From Thalassospira profundimaris (GTDB taxonomy: Bacteria > Pseudomonadota > Alphaproteobacteria > Rhodospirillales > Thalassospiraceae), in assembly GCF_003326755.1 (NCBI RefSeq), contig NZ_JPWH01000008.1:152781-216780 (forward strand): a stretch of 64,000 nucleotides of DNA. Direction: 5' to 3'. A program made the translations under genes and the position numbers. The notes under the pieces are model-generated. The model did no database searches. It was given only the letters and a program-made list of their open reading frames with translations, and was not told the origin of the DNA. Numbering within the stretch: position 1 is the stretch's first letter; each line of letters begins with the position of its first letter. Of this stretch, positions 52,587 through 62,260 are shown one piece after another.

Positions 52587-53231
52587 TTATTCCGCGCTGG
52601 CAGCCGCTATGGCAGCACGAATGGCCTTTGCCCCGGCTACAGGCCCGTCAGGATGGTCCCAGACCGCCCCGCTGATTGCGACAAAATCGGCACCGGCCTG
52701 AACCAGCGGGGCCAGATTATCGGCATTGATGCCGCCAATGGCAACACAGGGAACGGTGGTAAAGGTTGTCCAGATCTCAATGATTTCCGGTTCCACCCAG
52801 GTGCGCGGGTCTTTGGTTTTGGTGGGGAAAAATGCGCCAAAGGCCACGTAATCGGCCCCTTTTTCGCCCAGTTCCATTGCCCGGTGGCGGGAATCATAAC
52901 ATGAAACGCCAACAATATGTTCTTCGCCCATGATTTTGCGGGCTTCGTCATAGCTGCCGTCGTCTTCGCCGATATGCACGCCATCACAGCCGGTTTTATG
53001 CGCAAGGTCCGGGCGGTCGTTTAAAATCAGGGGAATATCGCGTTCACTGCAAATCGGCAGCAGCTTTTTGACCGCCGCAACAACGCCGTTATCGTCAATG
53101 TCTTTCAGGCGAAGCTGCACACAGTCCACCGCCCCGGTATCGAGAACATCCGCCAGCAATGCCGGGAATGTCTCAAGATCGATTTTGGCAGGGGTTAGCA
53201 GGTAAAGGCCGGTTTGCGCGTCGCTATTCAC
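52587..53231 (-). CDS. thiE: Thiamine-phosphate synthase
   Basis: This TIM-barrel enzyme joins HMP-pyrophosphate and thiazole phosphate to make thiamine phosphate. Family motifs: VQLRLKDIDDN, LNDRPDLAHKTGCDGVHIG, VGVSCYDS, and VAIGGINADNLAPLVQAGAD. GTG 53231 (AGGA nine bases upstream) gives 214 residues, the usual length. A TTG at 53291, next to the upstream gene stop, would add 20 residues. No TPP riboswitch is apparent upstream. Confidence 0.9.
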   Translation of the reverse strand: MNSDAQTGLYLLTPAKIDLETFPALLADVLDTGAVDCVQLRLKDIDDNGVVAAVKKLLPICSERDIPLILNDRPDLAHKTGCDGVHIGEDDGSYDEARKIMGEEHIVGVSCYDSRHRAMELGEKGADYVAFGAFFPTKTKDPRTWVEPEIIEIWTTFTTVPCVAIGGINADNLAPLVQAGADFVAISGAVWDHPDGPVAGAKAIRAAIAAASAE

Positions 53232-53291
53232 AGTGATCTGTCCTGATGGAAATGCTGTGCCCTGTTTAACCTGCAAGGGCCCGATTGGCAA

Positions 53292-53759
53292 TCATTGCTG
53301 TGCCAGATGGGCCAATAGCCGCTTTTTACATTCGGAAGCGGGCAGGTAATGGTCCTTCATATCAAACAGGGAAGCGGCAGGCAGCATCTCAGCCGATGAT
53401 TCCGTATCGGGCGAGGGGCCAATGTCACGCCAGATGTGGCAACCATTTTGCGAGGCGATGCTTTGCAGGGCGCTAAATGCCGCTATTGGAACGGTACCAA
53501 CCAGTACATGGTCAATGCCACATTCCAGTGCCATCAAGGCCTGCCCGGTATGGTTTCGGCAATCCAGCACCCCTAAGATGCGGGCATCAGGATAATCAGC
53601 CCGCAATTCTGTCAGCATATCGGCAAACCATTGTGCGCCCATGACCTGCCCGGCATTAACAGGACCATGCAGAAAAAAGGCATGTTCCCCCATAACCTTG
53701 CAGGCGATGGCGGCACCTTTGAAACTGTGACTGCGGATATGGGGTGGATGTGGTGTCAT
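53292..53759 (-). CDS. Conserved-looking hypothetical protein upstream of thiE
   Basis: This is a 155-residue soluble protein, possibly translationally coupled to thiE. It begins MTPHPPHIRSHSFKGAAIAC. A middle block, ILGVLDCRNHTGQALMALEC followed by GIDHVLVGTVPIAAFSALQS, looks like beta-alpha units of a partial TIM-barrel or flavodoxin-like fold. No catalytic motif or family is recognised. Its stop abuts a possible thiE start, so a thiamine-linked role is possible but unproven. It is also convergent-in-order with gap (same strand). Confidence 0.7.
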   Translation of the reverse strand: MTPHPPHIRSHSFKGAAIACKVMGEHAFFLHGPVNAGQVMGAQWFADMLTELRADYPDARILGVLDCRNHTGQALMALECGIDHVLVGTVPIAAFSALQSIASQNGCHIWRDIGPSPDTESSAEMLPAASLFDMKDHYLPASECKKRLLAHLAQQ

Positions 53760-53815
53760 GCCAGATGATGCACGGTTTGGGAAAAAGGATTCGCCCGTAA
53801 TATAGCAGGCAGGTG

Positions 53816-53847
53816 CAAATAAAAAGGGCGACCCGAAGGCCGCCCCT
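53816..53847 (-). terminator. Terminator after gap
   Basis: AGGGGCGGCC-TTCG-GGTCGCCCTT with TTTTTATTT following on the minus strand, 35 bases past the gap stop. Confidence 0.88.
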
Positions 53848-53881
53848 GAAAATCAGGCAGAAAATCAGGTATCACACCGGA

Positions 53882-54889
53882 TTAAAGGAACTTCGCCATC
53901 GCAACGGCGGTGTCCGACATACGGTTCGAGAAACCCCATTCATTGTCATACCAGGACAGGATACGAACGAAGTTGCCGTCCATCACCTGGGTCTGGGTGG
54001 CATCAAAGGTCGAGCTGTTCGGGTTGTGGTTGAAGTCAATCGAAACCAGCGGGGCTTCGTTCACACCCAGAACACCCTTCAGGCGGCCTTCGGCGGCTTC
54101 CTTGATCGCGGCGTTGATTTCGTCAACGCTGGTGTCACGACCGGCAACAAAGGTCAGGTCAACCATCGAAACATTCGGGGTCGGGACGCGAACGGCGGTG
54201 CCATCAAGCTTGCCCTTGAGTTCCGGCAGGACCAGGCCAACAGCCTTGGCCGCCCCGGTGGAGGTCGGGATCATGGAAAGCGATGCCGCACGGGCACGAC
54301 GCAGATCCTTGTGCAGGCTGTCCACTGTGTTCTGGTCGCCGGTGAAGGCGTGAACGGTGGTCATGAAGCCCTTGGTGATGCCAACGGTTTTGTTCAGAAC
54401 ATCGGCCACCGGTGCCAGGCAGTTGGTGGTGCACGACGCGTTGGAAACGATCACGTCATCGGCAGTCAGGCTGTCGCTGTTCACACCATAGACAACGGTT
54501 TTGATGTCGCCCTTTGCCGGGGCCGAGATCAGAACGCGTTTGGCACCTGCCGTCAGGTGTTTGCCTGCGCCTGCTTCATCAAGGAAAATACCGGTGCATT
54601 CAAAGGCAACATCAACCTTCAGCTCGCCCCACGGCAGGTTCGCCGGGTCGCGTTCGGAACAAACCTTGATGGCCTTGCCATCGACAACCAGATCATTGCC
54701 TTCGGCTTTGACGTCATTGGCAAGGGTGCCATGAACGGAATCGTATTTCAGCAGGTGGGCATTGGTTTTGACATCGCCCAGGTCGTTGATGGCAACGACT
54801 TCCACGTCGGTGCGGCCACTTTCGATAATGGAGCGCAGAACCAGACGGCCAATACGGCCAAAACCATTAATCGCAACACGAATAGCCAT
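53882..54889 (-). CDS. gap: Glyceraldehyde-3-phosphate dehydrogenase
   Basis: This 335-residue glycolytic and gluconeogenic enzyme starts at ATG 54889, with GGAGG five bases upstream. It has the NAD-binding [20 protein letters not shown] and catalytic Cys in [13 protein letters not shown], plus the conserved [13 protein letters not shown] near the C-terminus. An upstream in-frame extension to 54949 is not used. It follows tkt, as in many Alphaproteobacteria, but a terminator lies between. Confidence 0.97.
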   Translation of the reverse strand: MAIRVAINGFGRIGRLVLRSIIESGRTDVEVVAINDLGDVKTNAHLLKYDSVHGTLANDVKAEGNDLVVDGKAIKVCSERDPANLPWGELKVDVAFECTGIFLDEAGAGKHLTAGAKRVLISAPAKGDIKTVVYGVNSDSLTADDVIVSNASCTTNCLAPVADVLNKTVGITKGFMTTVHAFTGDQNTVDSLHKDLRRARAASLSMIPTSTGAAKAVGLVLPELKGKLDGTAVRVPTPNVSMVDLTFVAGRDTSVDEINAAIKEAAEGRLKGVLGVNEAPLVSIDFNHNPNSSTFDATQTQVMDGNFVRILSWYDNEWGFSNRMSDTAVAMAKFL

Positions 54890-54951
54890 TAATTCCTCCA
54901 GATACATACTGATTGTGACCGGATGGTCCGAACCCAACGAAAGGGACAATC

Positions 54952-54987
54952 AAAAAGGCCGGACCGGCATTTTACCGATCCGGCCCA
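54952..54987 (-). terminator. Terminator between tkt and gap
   Basis: GGGCCGGATCGG pairs with CCGGTCCGGCC and is followed by TTTTT on the minus strand, just after the tkt stop. It suggests that gap is partly or wholly transcribed from its own promoter. Confidence 0.85.
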
Positions 54988-54991
54988 AAAA

Positions 54992-56974
54992 TTAAACCAG
55001 TTCCTTGGCCGTTTTGACCAGAGCATCCGCCGTGATGCCGAAATGTTCATACAGTTCCGGTGCCGGAGCCGATGCGCCAAAGCCATGCAGGCCAATGACC
55101 TTGCCATTGTCGCCAACATATTTTTCCCAGCCAAAGACCGAGAGGGCTTCGATCGCGATGCGCGGGGCGGTACCCAGAACGCTTTTGCGATATTCCGGCG
55201 ACTGGGCGTCAAACAGTTCCCAGCAGGGCAGGGAAACAACCGCTGCGGCAATGCCTTCGGCCTTCAGTTTTGCCTGGGCATCGACAGCAATTTCAACTTC
55301 CGAACCGGTTGCGATCAGCGTTACCTGGGTTTCGCCTTCGGCCTCGGAAATGATGTAACCGCCACGGGCGACAAGGTTGTCGTCGCGATATTCGGTGCGC
55401 AACACCGGCAAATTCTGACGGCTGAGCGCCAGAACGGTCGGGCCGCTGTCATGGGTAATCGCCATTGCCCAGGCTTCGGCGGTTTCAACCGCATCAGCCG
55501 GGCGGATCATCAGCACGTTCGGCATGGCGCGCAGGGAAGCCACATGCTCGACCGGCTGGTGGGTCGGGCCGTCTTCGCCAAGACCGATGGAATCGTGGGT
55601 CATGACATAAACCACACGCTGGTTCATCAGCGCGGACAGGCGAATGGCCGGGCGGCAATAATCGGTAAACACCAGGAAGGTTCCGCCATAGGGCAGAACG
55701 CCACCATGCAGGGCCAGGCCGTTCATGGCTGCCGCCATGCCGTGTTCGCGAATACCGTAATAGATGTAGCGGCCATCATAACCGCTCTGGACCGAGATCG
55801 GTTCCTGAACGGCGGTTTTGGTATTGTTGGAGCCGGTCAGGTCGGCCGAACCGCCAATCATTTCCGGGATCGCCTGGGTCAGAACTTCCAGAACGTTCTG
55901 CGACGATTTACGGGTCGCGATCTTCGGCTGTTCTTCGGTGATCTGCTTTTTGTACGCATTAAAGGCATCGACCCAGTTTTCCGGCAGCTTGCCTTCGACG
56001 CGGCGTTCAAATTCGGCGCGAATATCGGCATTCTGGGCGTCAAAACGCTGGCTCCAGGCGGCAAAGTCATCCGCGCCACGGGCACCGGTGGCACGCCATG
56101 CGTCCAGCACATCCTGCGGCACTTCAAACGGGCCATAGGACCAGTTAAGCTTTTCGCGGGCAGCGGCCAGTTCATCCGCCCCCAGCGGGGCGCCGTGCGT
56201 TGCCGAGGTGCCGCCCTTGGTCGGTGCGCCAAAACCGATCACGGTTTTGCACGCGATCATCGACGGGGTGCCGGTGGTTTTTGCCTTGGCAATGGCGGCC
56301 TCGATGGCTTCGGGGTCATGGCCGTCAATCTGCTGAACGTCCCAGCCCGCTGCTTCAAAGCGTTTTTTATGATCTTCCGAGGTCGAAAGGGTGGTCGGAC
56401 CATCGATCGAAATGCCGTTATCGTCAAACAGGACGATCAGCTTGGAAAGCTGCATGTGGCCTGCCATCGAAATGGCTTCTTGCGAGATGCCTTCCATCAG
56501 GCAGCCGTCACCGGCAACGACATAGGTGTAGTGGTCCACCAGATCATCGTTAAAGGCGGCATTCATGATGCGTTCGCCAAGGGCGAAACCGACCGAGGTG
56601 GCAATGCCCTGGCCCAGCGGGCCGGTGGTGGTTTCAATACCGGCCCCATGACCGAATTCCGGGTGGCCGGCGGTACGCGCGCCAAGCTGGCGGAAATTTT
56701 TGATCTGGTCGAGATCGAAATCTTCGTAACCGTTCAGATAAAGCAGCGAATAAAGCAGCATGGATCCGTGACCGGCAGACAGAATGAAACGGTCGCGGTC
56801 GGGCCAGTGAGGATGTTTCGGATCGAATTTCAGAAACTTGGTAAACAGAACCGTCGCGACGTCGGCCATGCCCATCGGCATGCCCGGATGGCCGGATTTG
56901 GCTTTTTCCACGGCGTCGGCGGCAAGAAAGCGGATGGCATTTGCCATGCGGCTATGTTCTACGGGTTTCGTCAT
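54992..56974 (-). CDS. tkt: Transketolase
   Basis: This 660-residue thiamine-diphosphate enzyme of the pentose phosphate pathway and Calvin-type rearrangements has ANAIRFLAADAVEKAKSGHP and GMPMGMADVA at the N-terminus. The TPP motif is VAGDGCLMEGIS...LIVLFDDN. The transketolase signature GEDGPTHQPVEHVASLRAMP is in the middle domain. Full length. ATG 56974. It is followed by gap on the same strand. Confidence 0.97.
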   Translation of the reverse strand: MTKPVEHSRMANAIRFLAADAVEKAKSGHPGMPMGMADVATVLFTKFLKFDPKHPHWPDRDRFILSAGHGSMLLYSLLYLNGYEDFDLDQIKNFRQLGARTAGHPEFGHGAGIETTTGPLGQGIATSVGFALGERIMNAAFNDDLVDHYTYVVAGDGCLMEGISQEAISMAGHMQLSKLIVLFDDNGISIDGPTTLSTSEDHKKRFEAAGWDVQQIDGHDPEAIEAAIAKAKTTGTPSMIACKTVIGFGAPTKGGTSATHGAPLGADELAAAREKLNWSYGPFEVPQDVLDAWRATGARGADDFAAWSQRFDAQNADIRAEFERRVEGKLPENWVDAFNAYKKQITEEQPKIATRKSSQNVLEVLTQAIPEMIGGSADLTGSNNTKTAVQEPISVQSGYDGRYIYYGIREHGMAAAMNGLALHGGVLPYGGTFLVFTDYCRPAIRLSALMNQRVVYVMTHDSIGLGEDGPTHQPVEHVASLRAMPNVLMIRPADAVETAEAWAMAITHDSGPTVLALSRQNLPVLRTEYRDDNLVARGGYIISEAEGETQVTLIATGSEVEIAVDAQAKLKAEGIAAAVVSLPCWELFDAQSPEYRKSVLGTAPRIAIEALSVFGWEKYVGDNGKVIGLHGFGASAPAPELYEHFGITADALVKTAKELV

Positions 56975-57240
56975 TGAATGCGCTTCCTGGGGGTTCGCTA
57001 TCTGGCGTTGATTACTATGGCTTAAAAAGCAAAGAAGTCGGGCGGAACATGCCCCCGCTGTCGGGATACGTCAACCAATTCTGTCGAAAAACGGTCTCGA
57101 TTGCTTAGATTGTGGTTAACCCTTACATGCTAGAAATAGATCAGGATCGGTTTTGGTCAAGCGGTATCGCGGAACAGTTGACGCCCCACTTTGCCACAAC
57201 CTATCCTGTCAATTGATGATGAAGGATCAGGAAGGACGAT

Positions 57241-57528
57241 ATGTCACGTCTGCAAAATGCTGGTGAACGTCTTGAAAATGCCCTTGCTGCGTTGGAGGCA
57301 GCCGTGGAGTCGCGCTTGGCCCGCTCGGAAGCAGCGCTTCAGTCTGGTGCCAGCGAACATGCGGCTGCGCAGGCCCGGTCCGAAGAAATGCGCGCCCAGT
57401 TGGATGCCTTGAAACGCGACTATGACGCGCTGGCGCAAACGACCGAAACCGTGTCGCGCCGTCTGGATGGTGCGGTGGGTCAGCTGCGGCTGGTCCTGAA
57501 TGACGAAACAGAACAGAAGCAGGCATAA
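57241..57528 (+). CDS. DUF4164 coiled-coil protein upstream of zapA
   Basis: This 95-residue, almost wholly helical protein (MSRLQNAGERLENALAALE...) of the small alphaproteobacterial DUF4164 type lies directly before zapA, with a five-base gap between its stop and the zapA ATG. AGGA lies close upstream of ATG 57241. Function unknown; its place suggests a cell-division role. Confidence 0.8.
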   Translation: MSRLQNAGERLENALAALEAAVESRLARSEAALQSGASEHAAAQARSEEMRAQLDALKRDYDALAQTTETVSRRLDGAVGQLRLVLNDETEQKQA

Positions 57529-57532
57529 TTTC

Positions 57533-57871
57533 ATGGCACAGGTATCAGTCCGTATTAATGGTCGCAGTTATGATGTTGCCTGCGAGGATGGTCAGGAAGA
57601 GCGCCTGGGTCAGCTTGCGGCCTATGTTGACGAGCGGGTGGGTGAAATCGCCCATATGGTCGGCCAGATTGGCGAACAGCGCCTTTTGGTCATGACCAGC
57701 CTTCTGATCGCCGATGAATTAAGCGACATGCACGACAAGCTGGCATCGGCCTCCCGGGTGTCTTTGCCCGAAGGGGCGGTTGGGCCGGACGAGGCCGATC
57801 AGATGGCGCAAAGCATGGAAAATCTGGCTGGCCGTATCGAGGCTATTGCACAAAGGCTCTCGGCTGACTAA
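57533..57871 (+). CDS. zapA: Cell division protein ZapA
   Basis: This 112-residue Z-ring-associated protein has the conserved VSVRINGRSYDVACEDGQEERL and LAAYVDERV followed by a helical C-terminus. It cross-links FtsZ filaments. ATG 57533 gives the family N-terminus. The gene is followed by 6S RNA, the standard order in Proteobacteria. Confidence 0.93.
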   Translation: MAQVSVRINGRSYDVACEDGQEERLGQLAAYVDERVGEIAHMVGQIGEQRLLVMTSLLIADELSDMHDKLASASRVSLPEGAVGPDEADQMAQSMENLAGRIEAIAQRLSAD

Positions 57872-57929
57872 GTTGGCATCGGATGCCGCCCGCGATGCGC
57901 CCTGCGGGGCGATCAAGGGTGGGTCCGTC

Positions 57930-58090
57930 AAGGGGGCTGCCCTGTGCGTCAGGCTCGCTAATTCCCGGGGCCGATGCTCATTTCTCTAGGGAGCTGTCCC
58001 TGGCGGGACCGTGGTCTCGTTATACGGCGCCCACCTGCACCTGCAGGTCACGAGGAATTACCATATAGCCAACGGCAGTGGTGGCTCCCG
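57930..58090 (+). ncRNA. ssrS: 6S RNA (SsrS), RNA polymerase regulator
   Basis: Downstream of zapA, where 6S RNA is normally encoded, is a GC-rich segment without an ORF. Its landmarks parallel E. coli 6S RNA: TTCCCGGGGCCGATG, like CCCCUGAGCCGAU; a long central arm with AGGGAGCTGTCCCT and GGGACC-GT-GGTCTC; then GGCGCCCACCTG-CACCTG-CAGGT, like the CACCUUG...CAAGG hairpin. A closing stem GGGGGCTGCC (57932-57941) pairs with GGCAG and CTCCC (58074-58089). It binds the sigma-70 holoenzyme in stationary phase. The ends are estimated. Confidence 0.82.
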
Positions 58091-58123
58091 CTTTCCTTTA
58101 CCGGAAAGCGGGCCTTTGTTTTT
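58087..58123 (+). terminator. Terminator after 6S RNA
   Basis: CCCGCTTTCC pairs perfectly with GGAAAGCGGG (six-base loop) and is followed by CCTTTGTTTTT. Confidence 0.9.
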
Positions 58124-58228
58124 AGCAGTACATGATATGCTGTTGTTTCGGGGGGATGACCTGCCCCGTGGGGTGGTAGGTATCGTCGCGTTTGGTCATG
58201 CGGCAAACAGACAATAACGGAATTTGTA

Positions 58229-59044
58229 ATGCGGCTTTTACATTTGGGCGATGTTTTGGGGCAATCCGGGCGCAAGGCCGCGCTGGAGGCCCTGCCGATG
58301 TTGCGTGATCGCCTGATGGTGGATGTGGCGGTGGTAAATGTGGAAAATGCCGCGCACGGGTTTGGCGTTACAGCAAAAATTTGCCGCGAATTTTATGCTG
58401 CCGGGGCCGATGTGCTGACAACGGGCAACCATGTCTGGGATCAGCGCGAAATCATCACCTATATCGACGAAGACAAAACGCTGCTGCGCCCGTGGAACTT
58501 CCCCGATGGCACGCCAGGGCAGGGGGATTGTGTTTTTACCGCAAAGTCGGGCAAAAAGGTTGCCGTCATCAATATGATGGGCCGTTTGTATATGGACCCG
58601 CTTTCCTGCCCGTTTCAGGGGGCCAACAAATTGTTTGGCAAATACCGGCTGGGTAAAAATGTTGATGCGGTCCTGATTGATTTTCATGCCGAAACCACAT
58701 CGGAAAAAATGGCGTTCGGGCATCATTGTGATGGCCGGGCGTCGCTGGTTTTGGGCACGCACACCCATGTGCCAACCGCAGATGCCCAGATTTTGCCCAA
58801 GGGCACGGCCTATCAGACCGATGTGGGCATGTGCGGCGATTTTAATTCCGTGATCGGCATGAAACAGGAAAATTCGGTGGCAAAATTCCTGACCAAAATG
58901 CCCTCAGGCCGTTTTGAACCGGCCGAAGGCCCCGCCACGGTGTGCGGGGTCTATGTGGAAACCGATGATGCCACTGGCCTTGCCAAACGGATAGAGCCGG
59001 TGCGCATTGGCGGGCGATTGCGCGGAAGCTGGCCGAACGCCTGA
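58229..59044 (+). CDS. ymdB: YmdB-family metallophosphoesterase (TIGR00282)
   Basis: This 271-residue calcineurin-like phosphoesterase has metal-site motifs GDVLGQSGR, VVNVENAAHG, TTGNHVWD, and GTHTHVPTAD. Bacillus YmdB cleaves 2',3'-cyclic nucleotides and cyclic dinucleotides and affects biofilm and motility. It often lies downstream of zapA-6S RNA-fau in Alphaproteobacteria; here the 5-formyltetrahydrofolate cyclo-ligase gene is absent from between them. Confidence 0.92.
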   Translation: MRLLHLGDVLGQSGRKAALEALPMLRDRLMVDVAVVNVENAAHGFGVTAKICREFYAAGADVLTTGNHVWDQREIITYIDEDKTLLRPWNFPDGTPGQGDCVFTAKSGKKVAVINMMGRLYMDPLSCPFQGANKLFGKYRLGKNVDAVLIDFHAETTSEKMAFGHHCDGRASLVLGTHTHVPTADAQILPKGTAYQTDVGMCGDFNSVIGMKQENSVAKFLTKMPSGRFEPAEGPATVCGVYVETDDATGLAKRIEPVRIGGRLRGSWPNA

Positions 59045-59088
59045 ATTCAGAAAGTATGTCGGGATAATCCGGTAGCAAAGCAAAATGG

Positions 59089-59122
59089 AACGGGCTGATG
59101 TGATATCGCATCAGCCCGTTTT
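59089..59122 (+). terminator. Terminator after ymdB
   Basis: AACGGGCTGATG pairs perfectly with CATCAGCCCGTT, eight-base loop, followed by TT. Confidence 0.8.
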
Positions 59123-59377
59123 GCCGTTCTCAGCCATGACAACATCGCGGGGTCGGGGGGAAGAACTTTGATGCCGTCACGGTTGTTTACCGGACTGAAA
59201 GGAACATAAAGCAGGCCCGCCTGGGGGAGATAGCCCAGTCCTCCACAAAGATTGCACAATCCTGCAAACCGGTGAAATTGCCCTGTTGTTTTGTGCAATC
59301 ACACCCTATGTCTCGTTTTCAGGATATTGGCCAAATGTCGGCGATTTCGGGCATTCGGATGAATAAGGGGACATGCA

Positions 59378-60298
59378 ATGGCGCTTGCAGGACTGGATAA
59401 ATTTGCACAACTGATTAAACAAAACTGCACCAGCGAGAGGCGCTGTGAAACCGCAATTTCCGGCGTCACGTTGTTGCGGGCGGACAAACTGACGGAACCG
59501 GCGAATGTGATTTACCAGCCGTCGGTCTGTATTCTCGCCAGTGGTGAAAAAAGGGTCATGATGGGCGACGAGGTGTATGTCTATCGTCCTGGCCAGTATT
59601 TGACCGTCTCGCTGGATGTGCCGGTTATGGGGCAGATTACGGTTGCCAGTGCCGAAAGCCCTTATTTGTGCCTGCGGCTGGCGCTCAATACCAAAATCAT
59701 GGCTGAAATCCTGATGGCTGCGCATGAACACAAAACGTTGTCCTCGTCCCGCCAGCTTGGGGCCGCCATTCAGGTTAGTGATGCGGATGACGCGATGATC
59801 AACGCGGCCGTGCGGCTGCTGGAATTACTGGAAACGCCGCAGGATATTCCCATAATCGCCCCACTTATCGAACGCGAAATCCTTTATCGTCTTTTGAATG
59901 GGCCACAGGGGTTGCGCCTGCAACAACTGGCGATGGCCGATAGTAAACTCAACCAGGTTTCGCGCGCGATTGACTGGATCAAAACGCATTTTCGCGAACC
60001 TTTCAGTGTCGATATTTTGGCCCGCGAGGCGAATATGAGCGCATCGGCCCTGCATCAGCATTTCAAGGCGGTAACATCCATGAGCCCGCTGCAATATCAA
60101 AAACAGTTGCGCCTTCAGGAAGCGCGGACCCTGATTTTGGCCCGTGCGATGGATGCGGCAAGTGCCGGTTATCATGTCGGATATGACAGCCCGTCGCAAT
60201 TTTCCCGTGAATATCGCCGCCTGTTTGGGGCACCCCCCCGGCGCGATGTCGAACAATTGCGACTCTCGGCCGCGTCGGGGATGATCGAGCTTGCCTGA
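59378..60298 (+). CDS. AraC-family transcriptional regulator
   Basis: This 306-residue regulator has an AraC_N-type (cupin) domain at about 20-175 (VIYQPSVCILASGEKRVMMG, and YRPGQYLTVSLDVPVMGQI) and a C-terminal double HTH (FSVDILAREANMSASALHQH and SAGYHVGYDSPSQFSREYRR). The class often controls oxidoreductase or efflux genes. It is 307 bases upstream of the Nramp gene in the same direction but no link is shown. Confidence 0.92.
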   Translation: MALAGLDKFAQLIKQNCTSERRCETAISGVTLLRADKLTEPANVIYQPSVCILASGEKRVMMGDEVYVYRPGQYLTVSLDVPVMGQITVASAESPYLCLRLALNTKIMAEILMAAHEHKTLSSSRQLGAAIQVSDADDAMINAAVRLLELLETPQDIPIIAPLIEREILYRLLNGPQGLRLQQLAMADSKLNQVSRAIDWIKTHFREPFSVDILAREANMSASALHQHFKAVTSMSPLQYQKQLRLQEARTLILARAMDAASAGYHVGYDSPSQFSREYRRLFGAPPRRDVEQLRLSAASGMIELA

Positions 60299-60605
60299 AC
60301 ATCTTTGAAACAAGGGTTCCGCGCCGTTATGGCCTGTAAGACCAGCACATTTGCTTTTTTGTCCGCCACAACAGGGGCAAAAGTTTATCCGGAAGGGAAC
60401 TTTTGCCGTTTTGTTTGTTTTGGGGATGTCGGGAAGACGCAAATTGGGCTTACGGCATAAATTTAGCCTTGACTAACTTTTAAAGTCCGCACAACAATTA
60501 GGGACATGTCAGGATTTGCGTCCGGCCTTTGCGTGCTGGTCGCAATCTTTTTCAAAACTTGAATTATTATAAATACAGGCGGGCGACCGTCGGTGGAGCA
60601 GGTGC
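60299..60605. other. Intergenic region upstream of Nramp gene
   Basis: These 307 bases are AT-rich. A candidate -35 (TTGACT, 60469-60474) overlaps a dyad GACT-N9-AGTC at 60471-60487, possibly an operator for a metalloregulator; no good -10 or consensus Fur/MntR box can be assigned. I see no gene. Confidence 0.4.
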
Positions 60606-61958
60606 ATGTCTGATACGGGTGAAATAAAACGCAAACCGGGAGACTGGCGCTATGAAGTGGAGCAGCCGTCGCTGGTCGAGGTGTTTCGCTCGATTGCGGT
60701 ATCCCCGGATGCGGGATTTTTTCGCAAATTTCTGACATTCGCCGGGCCGGGCTATCTGGTCGCGGTGGGTTATATGGACCCGGGTAACTGGGCGACGTCG
60801 CTGGCGGGTGGATCGCAGTTTGGCTATGCGCTTTTGTGTATCGCCCTGTTGTCCAATATCATGGCGGTGATTTTGCAATCGCTGTGTGCGCGCCTTGCCA
60901 TTGCCACCGGGCGTGACCTGGCCCAGGCCTGCCGTGATGCCTTTCCGGCCTGGATGTCCTGGCCGTTGTGGCTGTTTGCCGAACTGGCGATTTGTGCGAC
61001 CGATCTGGCCGAAGTGATTGGCACGGCCATTGCGTTGAACTTGCTGTTTAACATTCCCCTGGAGTTGGGGGTTCTCATTACCGCGGCCGATGTGTTGGTG
61101 ATCTTGTGGTTGCAAAGTCGCGGTTTTCGCTGGGTGGAAGGCTTTATTATCGCCCTGCTCGGGGTTATTTCGCTGTGTTTCGCCATCCAGATCGCAATGG
61201 CCGATCCGGACTGGTACGGCGTTATTACCGGTTTTGCCCCGACAACCGATGTTTTGACCAATCAGCATATGCTGTATCTGGCGTTGGGGATTATCGGCGC
61301 CACCGTGATGCCCCATAACCTGTATTTGCATTCGGGCATTGTCCAGACGCGCGATTATGACCGTACGCTGAAGGGCAAGCGCGAGGCATTGCGCTTTGCT
61401 ACCCTCGATTCGACCGTGGCCCTGACATTTGCCCTGGTGATCAACGCGTCCATTCTTATTCTGGCGGCGGCAACCTTTCATGTCTCGGGCCAGACCAATG
61501 TTGATGACATCGGGATCGCGCACGAACTTCTGGCCCCGCTGCTGGGGGCGTCAATTGCGCCGATCCTGTTTGGGGTTGCGCTTTTGTGCTGCGGATTAAG
61601 CTCAACTGTCACCGCAACAATGGCCGGGCAGATCGTGATGGAGGGGTTCATCAAAATGACGATCCCGTCCTGGCTGCGTCGTTTGATTACCCGGGTGGTG
61701 GCGATTATTCCCGCCATTGCCGTCACGGTGATTTATGGTCAGGCGGAAACGGCAAAGCTGCTGATTCTTTCGCAGGTGGTGCTGAGTTTTCAGTTGCCTT
61801 TTGCCGTGGTGCCGCTGGTGATGTTTACCGCATCGCGCCAGAAAATGAAGGAATTGTGCGCCCCGCGCTGGCTGACATTTATTTCCGCCATTATCGCCCT
61901 GATCATCATCGCGCTGAATGTGAAGCTGCTTTACGATATTTCGATGGGTGCGGTTTGA
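60606..61958 (+). CDS. mntH: Nramp-family divalent metal transporter
   Basis: This 450-residue transporter takes up Mn(II) or Fe(II) with protons. The metal-site helices are intact: [17 protein letters not shown] (DPGN) in TM1 and [14 protein letters not shown] (MPHN) in TM6. About eleven helices are predicted. A strong terminator follows. It is of the MntH type, but the exact metal is not deducible; no adjacent MntR/Mur gene is present. Confidence 0.93.
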   Translation: MSDTGEIKRKPGDWRYEVEQPSLVEVFRSIAVSPDAGFFRKFLTFAGPGYLVAVGYMDPGNWATSLAGGSQFGYALLCIALLSNIMAVILQSLCARLAIATGRDLAQACRDAFPAWMSWPLWLFAELAICATDLAEVIGTAIALNLLFNIPLELGVLITAADVLVILWLQSRGFRWVEGFIIALLGVISLCFAIQIAMADPDWYGVITGFAPTTDVLTNQHMLYLALGIIGATVMPHNLYLHSGIVQTRDYDRTLKGKREALRFATLDSTVALTFALVINASILILAAATFHVSGQTNVDDIGIAHELLAPLLGASIAPILFGVALLCCGLSSTVTATMAGQIVMEGFIKMTIPSWLRRLITRVVAIIPAIAVTVIYGQAETAKLLILSQVVLSFQLPFAVVPLVMFTASRQKMKELCAPRWLTFISAIIALIIIALNVKLLYDISMGAV

Positions 61959-61987
61959 CCGGCTGAAATGTTTTTGTCGGGTCTGCG

Positions 61988-62037
61988 AAGGCCGGGAAGA
62001 ACTTCACATCAATGTGAGGGCGCTTCCCGGCCTTTTT
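61988..62037 (+). terminator. Terminator after mntH
   Basis: AGGCCGGGAAG pairs with CTTCCCGGCCT, with an inner TCACAT-CA-ATGTGA stem, then five Ts. Confidence 0.9.
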
Positions 62038-62260
62038 ATATGTCCGGGCTTGAATGCAGGGCAGGGGCGCGGTACCAATTTTCGCCCTGGCCGCGATTTT
62101 CTGGTGATGATTAATAATTCGCAATTACGTCGCGGGCCGGGATGGCTATAGTACCATCAGCATTTTAATGTTTGTTCCTGCCACGGGATCATGACCGTTT
62201 TGGATGACCGGGCAGGGTGCCAGGAACGTTTCGATCGTCACCACAACAAAAGATGTTGCC

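Noticed and set aside
53160..53300. TPP riboswitch upstream of thiE
   Set aside because: No CUGAGA-type thi-box is visible, and the upstream gene abuts the start.
54923..56977. 684-residue open frame on the plus strand opposite tkt, and a 596-residue one at 33197-34987 opposite the indolepyruvate oxidoreductase
   Set aside because: They are antisense shadows produced by codon bias of strongly coding genes; the opposite proteins match well-known families throughout.
57872..58228. SRP RNA (4.5S) or tmRNA in the zapA-ymdB gap
   Set aside because: The conserved SRP loop GGAAGCAGCC and tmRNA ends are absent; the landmarks fit 6S RNA.
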